Source of the DNA: Dama dama
Lineage: Eukaryota; Chordata; Mammalia; Artiodactyla; Cervidae
Length of the DNA stretch: 64,000 nucleotides
Reading direction: 5' to 3'
Assembly (NCBI RefSeq): GCF_033118175.1
Contig: NC_083693.1
Span: forward strand, 56,971,981-57,035,980
The notes under the pieces were generated by a model. The model did no database searches. It was not told where the DNA came from and saw nothing but the letters and a program-made list of their open reading frames with translations. Shown piece by piece: positions 27,314 through 36,300 of this stretch (position 1 is the first letter of the stretch; the number at the start of each line of letters is the position of its first letter). The translations under genes and the position numbers were made by a program.

Positions 27314-30300
27314 CTGTGTGTCAGAGAAAGAGAATGGGTAAATAAAACAAATATAAACAGCATACTATATGAGTTGAAGTCTATTCTGTTTCCTTCGCAG
27401 CAGGTGGATTCTTTACCCTCTGAGCCACCGGGGAAACTATTCTGTTTCCTTTCCCAAGGTCGTCATTACCTTCTTTCGCAGAGACAATTACTCATAAGTT
27501 TAGTGTTTGTAAACTTAATAGTCTATATATGATTTTTTAAAAATTTCTATTTTATCAAGTTTTTGTCAGCGTATGTTGCTGACTTCTTTCTATTTTAATA
27601 AAAAATTATTATTGCTGTATTTAAGTATATGAATATACCACAATATATTTATCCCGTCTTATCCATTTTCCTCTGATGAACATTCAGGGTGTTTTCAGTG
27701 TTTCACCATTACTAACAGTGCTGCAGTTAAAACTTTATTTTTGCACATATGTTCTTTAGAGATGAGTCCAGGTTATGAAATTACTGGGAAGTAAGATACA
27801 TATAGTTTCAGTTTTAATAGATGTTGCCCTTGGTCTTCAAGGGTGGTTATGTGTGAAGTATTTGAGAGTAGCTGTTTCTTCAATACTTGATATAAAACTT
27901 TTAAAAAATATTTCCAGCCATATGAGTTAAATTTTTTCTCATTTTTCTTTGATTTTTTTTTTTTTTTACAGTTCCTTCATTATTTGTGCGCTTGAGCCTC
28001 TTTTCATGTTTATTGGTCATTTGTATTTACTTCTGTAGATTGCCTGATCCATTTCTCTTTAGGTTAATAGGAATTCTTAGCATCCTTTGGATGCTAATCT
28101 TCTATCTTTTGTAAATATTTTCTTGGTTTATTGTTATGTATGTTATTGTTATATGTCAAAACCCAAAAGTTTTCTATTTTTGTTATGGGAAATTAATCCA
28201 TTTTTATTTTTACTGAATTTTTTTTCTTTAGAACCTGTCTACATCAAAAAGATACTCTTTTCTTCTAAAAATTTAATATTTTGTTTTGACTTTTTAAGTC
28301 CTTAATATGGATTTTATTTTGGTTTTCGTGTTTAGTTGAAGAGTTTTTTTCCCCCATGGGTAGACAGTTGTTTTAATACTGTATATTTATTTATCAATTT
28401 GAAATATTACTTTTATCTTAAATGTCCATGTTTGCATACGTATGTTTCTTAGACATTTTCTCTGTACCATCGGCCTCTTTATTCCAGAGCCATAATCTAT
28501 CCATATTGATGGTTTTATCAGCTACTTTCTGGAAGTTTTACTTTCCATTAATTCCTTAATCATTAAATTAAATTATTTTTTCACATTCTGAGTAAAGATG
28601 CCTAGTGTACTTGATTAGTGAACAGTATTGAGTTAAAAAATGCAAATCCTTTATCCATCTTTATAATTCTCTTCTCAACCACATTAATGTTCTTGTTATA
28701 TGATAGACCCCCAGTTATTAAAGCTGCTGAAGGAACTATTATAAGCTGAGATTTGTTTTGGAATGAAAAGAGATGAGTAACATTTTTGTTTAAACTAGAC
28801 ATTGTGAATTTTTTGGTAATTTTTATTTCATGAAATTGCTTCACGGTGCTCTGTATGCTTCTTCCTCCTTTTCTATTTTTTTTCCCTGATTCTTTTCCTT
28901 CTCCCATTCTTTCTTTTTAATCATCTATTCTCTGAGAAGGGTGGTAGAAAACAAAGGTAAGCAGGCAAAAGAGAAAGGAACCCTTCATGTACTTATTTGT
29001 ATCTTAGTCTTTCATTGGTCATATGCTTTCCACGTAGTTTTATCTTAATACATTAAGTATATGTGTGTGTTTATGTATGTACATGTACATATATACATGT
29101 ATATGTATATTTGAATTTGACTAGAATATCATTGTTTACTCGTTTGTCCTTCCTTATTTTTCTTTCAGGGCAAGCTTTACCTTCTCTGTGGCACTGTTTC
29201 TGACTCCTCCAGTCAGAATTAGATACACCATCTCTCATATTATTTTGTATGCCCTTTTATTTAAGATATGATTTGTTTTTGTTTTGTCACCATAAGGGCA
29301 CAGATTGTATTAAAACCAACTTTGTATCACTGATGCCTGGCACATAAGAGCTGGTAGATTTAAAGAGTGGATTATTTTCCTAGAGGAGGGCAATGTGTAA
29401 CATATGGTCAGTAAAACAGAATACTTATAACAAAATCTTGTATTTCTCAGGTTACTGATATTGTGGGGATATATTTTAGAAGCAAGATAATGATATGGTA
29501 TCTTGAGACCTGATTTTAAGAAAGAGTTGGAAAGTCTGCCATTTAGTTAATTCCGTGTTTAAAGTAGGGAAAACTCAGTTTAGACCTCAGTGGTTGGTAT
29601 TGGCTTTTTCTCCCATGGGGCTAATTCAGATGGTTACAACTCTGAAAGAGGGAGGAAATGAGCCTTCAAGACTCTCTGAATCTTTCTTTCCTAAGTCACA
29701 TCCCTTGATCCTTGCTGCTGCTGCTGTTGCTGCTAAGTCGCTTCAGTTGTGTCTGACTCTGTGTGACCCCGTGGACAGTAGCCCACCAGGCTCCTCTGTC
29801 CACGGGATTCTCCAGGCAAGAATACTGGAGTGGGTTGCCATTGCCTTCTCCAATGCATGCAAGCTAAGTCACTTCAGTCGTGTCCGACTCTCTGCAACCC
29901 TATGGACAGCAGCCCACCAGGCTCCTCTGTCCACGGGATTCTCTAGGCAAGAATACTGGAGTGGGTCGCCATTTCCTTCTCCACTTGACCCTTGAGCACT
30001 CATTAAATATAATTTTCATCATTGACTTGAGTTGATGGCAGGTGGTATCCTTGGCTTTTTGTGGGAAAGATGTCTCTATAAGGTCCCAAGGGACTGAGTC
30101 ATATAACAAGTATGTATGGAGTTCACATTATGTTCACCTAGGACAGTCATGGAAGGTAGTATGAGACTGTATCTGTTAGGATGGGAGAGTGAAACAGGGC
30201 AAAAAAAAGTTATCCCCTTTCTCCTCTGCCATATTTTTTTAATAGTATTATTACTTATTAACTTTTGCAAGAATCTGGTTGCTTAAGGAAGCTTCTGGCC

Positions 30301-33300
30301 CTTCTCTCCCACCGTAGCAGTGTCTTTAAGAACTTCCACCTAATTATTCAGATAGAGGAAGACAAGTACTGCAGGACCTTACTTGTACGTGGGCATCTGA
30401 AAATGTGGAACATATAGGAAGAGTGGACCGATGGCTACCAGGGGTTGGGGATGGGGAAATGGGCAGATGCTGGTCATGTTCTCTACTATATTTTTGAAGA
30501 TTGGCAAAAGCACCCTTAATCAAAGTCTACCATCACCTAACAGATGAGATAGGCTACCTATATTTTTTCAAGAATGATAAGTTCCACAAGGATCCATGAA
30601 TTATTACCATTTTGTCTTCATAAATGACAAAGAAGGCTGACTGTAGAAGCATTTGAGTCCGAGCCTGTGCCTAAATTTGTGTCCACCCAGATGCCCTTAA
30701 TCTGAGCATTGTGAACCTACCATTCATCTGTTGAGTCAGAGACTTTTCCCTTTAGTTTTGGAGGGATGCTAAATTCTAAAATATTGAAGTTACTGAAGAT
30801 TTGATTACTTGATGACCTCACAGATACTATTTCTGCTCTGGTGACCCATTTCTTTTATCATCAGTTCTGCTAAATTTCTTTCTATGTTTACAGCATATTC
30901 TGTCTTTTCTTTGTTTACTAGTAGCTAGCTCCTCGAAGCCTTTTTTTGATTTATTGATGTATTCACTTCCTTCCACTATTATTAAAATTAAAGTTAAATC
31001 TATCTATCTATCTATATATATAACTAAATTCTGTTCATATATTCTGATATACATGTAGTAACGGAACCTTTCAAACTCCAAGGTATCATCATGTTTGTGT
31101 TAACTAAAAAGCAAAATTATTGCCTTAAGTAAAGTGTGTAGTTTTCCTAAAATTGTTTACTATCGTCTACCAAGAATATGTGTCAAAGTCTTTTAGAGAG
31201 AAAAATTCTATGTTCAATGTATTAAATTTAAGGAAACTTGATTTTTATCTTTAATGAAGATATTTTAAAAACATGTTTTCTAGGCCAGCCATATCCTGAT
31301 CCAGTTCTTCCACAAAGGCAAGATAGATTTTATTCTAATTCTGGTAGACTTTCTGGACCAGCAGAACTCAGAAGTTTTAATATGCCTTCTTTGGATAAAA
31401 CAGGTAAGAAATATTCTGGGTATATATGTATTTTTTAGTAATGATGGCATACTAAAGAACTGGAAGCTGCATAAAGGACTAATATAATTGTGATTTCTGC
31501 TTAGCTCTTAAGGTCACAGTTTCTTTCCTGGGAACTTCCTGGTTTTATGTTTCTTGCTATTTTGTACACATCCATGGCATCTGCACATGTGTCGGTGGTT
31601 GGTTTGGGCACTATTGCAATGACTTTATTCTGTGTACCTATCATGGTAAATTTTACTGTATTTCATGATTAATTTTCTAGTTTTTCCAGTCCACTTACAT
31701 AAATCCTGTGTAGTAATCAGAGAAATTAGGCTGTGTGAATGATATGTGAAAATCAGAGAAATAATTTGAGTGCATGTTCTGTTGATAGGTTAATCAGTTA
31801 CCTTGTTTAAATTTTTCATGCTTAGGTAGATTTAACATTTACTGAGCAACCAACGATTTGTCTTGGGCTCATTTTCTTAAACCACCTCATAGCAACCCAG
31901 TGAAATTGGGAATTACATACACCCAATGTATTTTAGAAGTACATAACAAAAGATTAAAAGTAGAAAATGAAAATTTATGGGTAAAAAATTTCCTCAGGAA
32001 AGGGTATATATTTTGGAGAGGGAAATTATCCAGTTGGAATATGTATTATTCTGGAAAATCATTCTTCTTTGAATATTAAGCAAAGAAGGAGACCTGTGGC
32101 CTGGTTTTCTGTTATTATAATTATTTCTGTTTGGTGTTTGAAATTGTTTTCCCCCATTAATTCAAGCTTAATGTGAATGAAAGTATGTGTGATTAAACAT
32201 CTATTTCTAAACTAATGCTATTTAAAATTTTTCACATTTTTGTTCATTTTTTTTTTACGATTGAACAATATTCAATTTAGCAAATAATTTTTATGTTCTT
32301 TCACTTTAGAAGGTACACTGCATGACATGGTAGACAATATAATTATAGTAAGGTATAGTTTTTAGCTCTAAGGAGCTAATAATTACTAATAGAGGGGAAA
32401 GACAGATATATATGCTTGACTGATACTAGCCAGGATGTTAAGTCCCATTAGAGAATATGTTAGGTTCACAGAAAGTGAAAATGCCCATATAGTTGAAGGA
32501 TCAGGGAAAACACTTTGAAAGAGGTGGCATTTGAGCTGCTTTTGAGGAAATTTGAAAATTTAGTTAAAAGGTAAAGGTCTGTGCCAGTAATAATGAAGAG
32601 TGTGAGCAAAAATAAAGAAAAGAGCATACGTTATTGATGGATAATGCCTGTAAAACTGACATATGAATCCCTTGATCTTATGAGGGTTAAATGAGTTAAT
32701 GTGTGTGGAAGTATTTTGTAAGCTGAAAAATTTCTATATCTATGTAATGTTTTGTTATTGGTTTATCAGTGTATGGTGTTTACATGAAGGAAAGTGGTGT
32801 GAAATGGTGGAAATACATTAAGTAACACTAGTGCTCAGTAAATATTTATTGAATGAAATGAATGACCTCATTTCATCTTTACAATAAACCTGTAGAGTAG
32901 ATACTATTACCTTTATTTTATAGATGAAGAAATCAAGGCTCAAAAAAGGTGCTAAAGAGCTTAGGTAGGAAGTGTTAGAGCTAGGATTTGATACCCTGTC
33001 TGACTCCAGAGCCATGGTCTTGATCCTTAGGCTTTACTGAAATGAGAGGGTAGTGGATCAGTTTAGTGCCTCAGCCCTGCCATTGATGCACTAAATATCT
33101 ATAGACTGTTTACCGTTTGACAGGCACTGTGGTAGCTGCTATGTTTCACTGGTGAATAGGAGGTCAGCATTCCTTATGCCTGTGGTCTGCAGGCAGTTGC
33201 ACTATATAGCGACAAAAGTAACACGTGCAAAATGTTATGGGAGCTTTTGGGCCACGAGCCACTAACCTAGATGAGAGGTGGTGATGTTTTGAATGTGGGG

Positions 33301-36300
33301 TTGTCGAGAAAGTCTTTTTGGAGAAAATGATGTATAAGCTGAGAATTAAAGGAGGAATTAGCTGGGCCAGAATGATGTTTGATAATGTTCTGGGAGGAGA
33401 GAATAGCATATTTAAAGACACAGGTAGGAATGCCTTGTAAATGTGGCTGCAACATGGAGTGGAAGTCAGAATATTGAAACAAGTAGTGTAGAAGTAAGCA
33501 GTGCATAGTTTTCAAGGCCTTGCAAACCTGTTCAGAAATTTTGGACCTACTTGTGGGATAATGGGAACATGTTAAAGGATTTTAAATGGAGAATAATCAG
33601 ATCAGACCTGCATTTTGGAGAAATTATTCTGGTTGTGTTATGGGGAATAGATTAGAGAGAGTGGTTGAGATTGGAGAGAGGGTAACTTTTTAGAAGATTG
33701 TGACAGAAATCTACATGGATGATGGTGGTGACTTAGCTGAGCAGACAGAAAGATGTGAAGAGACACAGAGATAATATAATTGGGAGGACTTCAGATTGAA
33801 CGGAATGAGGGAGGAGGGAGAGTCTTGGCTGCTCGGGTTCTTGGCTAAGGCATGTGGGCCATTCATTGTTCAGAGACAAGGAGCAAGAAGCAGTATAATG
33901 TTTGACGGGAAATATTTTAAGTGAACTTTGAACTTAAATTAGCTGCTCCTGTGATACAACTGCAAAGCCATTCAAGTAGGCACTTCAAGCTCGGAAGTCC
34001 GGGGGGAAATATATAGATCTGACTTAAACGTCTGGAAGTACAGTAGTAGTGTACATGAAATTAGAGCTGTGGAATGGGTGAACTTTCCCAAGGAGAGGAT
34101 GAGAGGAGAGGAGGCTGAGGGCGGAACTCTGAAGAGACCACCCCTGAGGAGTCGTGGGGCCCACGGAGGAGACTGAGAAGGTGCCCTCCTGGAAGGTGAA
34201 GGCGGAGAGGAGGGAAGGAGGGAGGGAGTAGTCAACTATGTGAGAAATCACAAAAAATAAGAACTGAAAGTTCTATTTTAATTGAGAGGAAAAAAAAAAG
34301 ACATTTTATCTTGGGGGATATAATTTCAGGGGAACAGTGTATGCTGCACATAGATTGAGACAAAATGGGAGGAATTCTGAATAATATATATAGAAAAACT
34401 TTTTTTTTGAAGAAGAACTTTTGACTGTGAAGGGGAACGATAGCTGTCAGGGGGTTCTCTTTTTCTTTATAATTTTAAAATAGTAGTTGGGAGAAACCTG
34501 CCGATAGGATGGGTCTAGCAGAAAGGGTGGAGGGAGGAAGCAGAATGGAAGATCCCAGCGGAAGCTCAAGGCAGGGGACTCTGAGTACAGAATCAGGCTC
34601 TTAGAATGTCTAGAAGAATCCTAGGCAGGTGAAAGATGGCCGATAGGATAAAGACACTAGTGACTGGCTGTTAGCAATGGAGTCTCTGAGATCAGCTAAT
34701 TAGGGAGGGAAATGAAAAAAGGAGGAAACTGAGCGATCAGAGGACTGGAAGCTTCAGTGATAGCCAAGGGCAAGTATAGTGAGAGTAATGAAATGAAAAG
34801 GCTGGGAGGGGACAGGCAGTTGTGGTCAGAGAGAGGGTTGTTTAAATTTATGTTCTCAGAGCCTGTGCAATTCTTAATGATAAAGCCCAGACATATTTAT
34901 TTAGAAACAGCGGCTAATTCAGTTGCTAGTCCATGTCATGTGATGGAGAAATAAGGAAGGAAAGATGAGAGAGAAGGGAGGAAGAAAGGAAAGGAAAGGA
35001 AGGCAGGAGGAAAGGAGCTGGGGAGAGGGAGAGGACTGCTGTCTGCTGGAAGCTTCCTTAATGATGCAGCTTGTAGGATTGTCTAGGCACGTGGTGGGGA
35101 AACCACAAACATACGCCTTGACCGAACTCTGAGTCGCCGAAAGCTCCACGGACCCCGAGCTGTCCTTGTGGCCCCAGTACGGGATGCTGGTGTCAAGCTG
35201 GCTTATGTGCCGGCAAGGGGAGTAGGGATATCAGTGTCCTTTGTGATCTGAAGCTGTAAGAATGGTGTGTTAAACCAAGTATTTTTCATGGTTTAACTTT
35301 TATTTTTAGATGGGCCAGTATCTTCAGAAATGGAATCCAGTAGAAATGAAAGCAAAGATGATCTTGGTGTAAGTATTCAAAGTGGAATTGTATCCATGTA
35401 TTCAGGATCTTTCTAATCTCTTGGTTTACTAGAATAGTAATTTAGCCAGCATCTGGTTTTTTGATTAAAAGCTGCTGCTTTCTTTTTGACAAATGTACTT
35501 CATGCTTTGCATTATAGCTATTTCCTTTTTGGATTGTACCCCATGGTGATAAAGTACAATGTACAGACTCAAGGCTTGATTTAGTTTGTATAGTTAAACA
35601 AGAACTTGAATTCCCTCTTCGACTTTTATTTTAAATCCAGGACTGTTTTAAAGTATGTTTTTTGTTTACTGTGCTTACAGTCTTGGTTTTTGGTCACCTT
35701 GAAAATATTAACATAAGCATTTTTTTTTTAGTGTATGCTTGATAAAAGAATGTATATTTTGGTACTCTTGGGCTATTCTTATGTTTTATTTTTAGTTGGG
35801 CAGTTACTTTGTTGGTTAACACTGTTTTCTGTTGAGTTAATAAAATATTCATGATAGCTAAAATCCATCTGATGTAGAAAACGGAATCTTTTTCTGGAGC
35901 CTTTTACTGTATCATAGACTGCTTTCTGCCTAGGTGCTTAGATGCCTTCTTCTAAGCCTAAGCTTACAAGGAAAGCTATTGCAAACTTTGCTATTGCAGT
36001 GACTGCTGTATGTCAATTTGTTGTAGAATTTAAATGTTCCTGATTCATCTCTTCCCATTGAAAGTGAAGCAACTGGACCTGGTTTTGTTCCTCCACCTCG
36101 TCCTCCAGTCAGAGTTCCATTGTTTCCGATGGATACAAGGGGTCCTTTCATAAGAAGAGGGCCTCCTTTTCCTCCACCTCCTCCAGGAAGCATGTATGGA
36201 GCTCCCCGAGATTATTTTCCACCAAGGGATTTCCCTGGCCCACCACCTCCGCCATTCGCAAGTATGCTTCATAAAGCTTTATATATGTCTTATAGAGTAG

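Noticed and set aside
29555..29995. 146-codon plus-strand open frame
   Set aside because: More than half of it is antisense BOV-A2 SINE; no family match or splice context for the rest.
33972..34251. Pro/Ser-rich minus-strand frames
   Set aside because: They are the complement of a purine-rich tract; low-complexity translation, no start or splice support.
35930..36272. Gly/Trp-rich minus-strand frames opposite MIA2
   Set aside because: Shadow of the proline-rich MIA2 exon (CCN codons read backwards give Gly and Trp).
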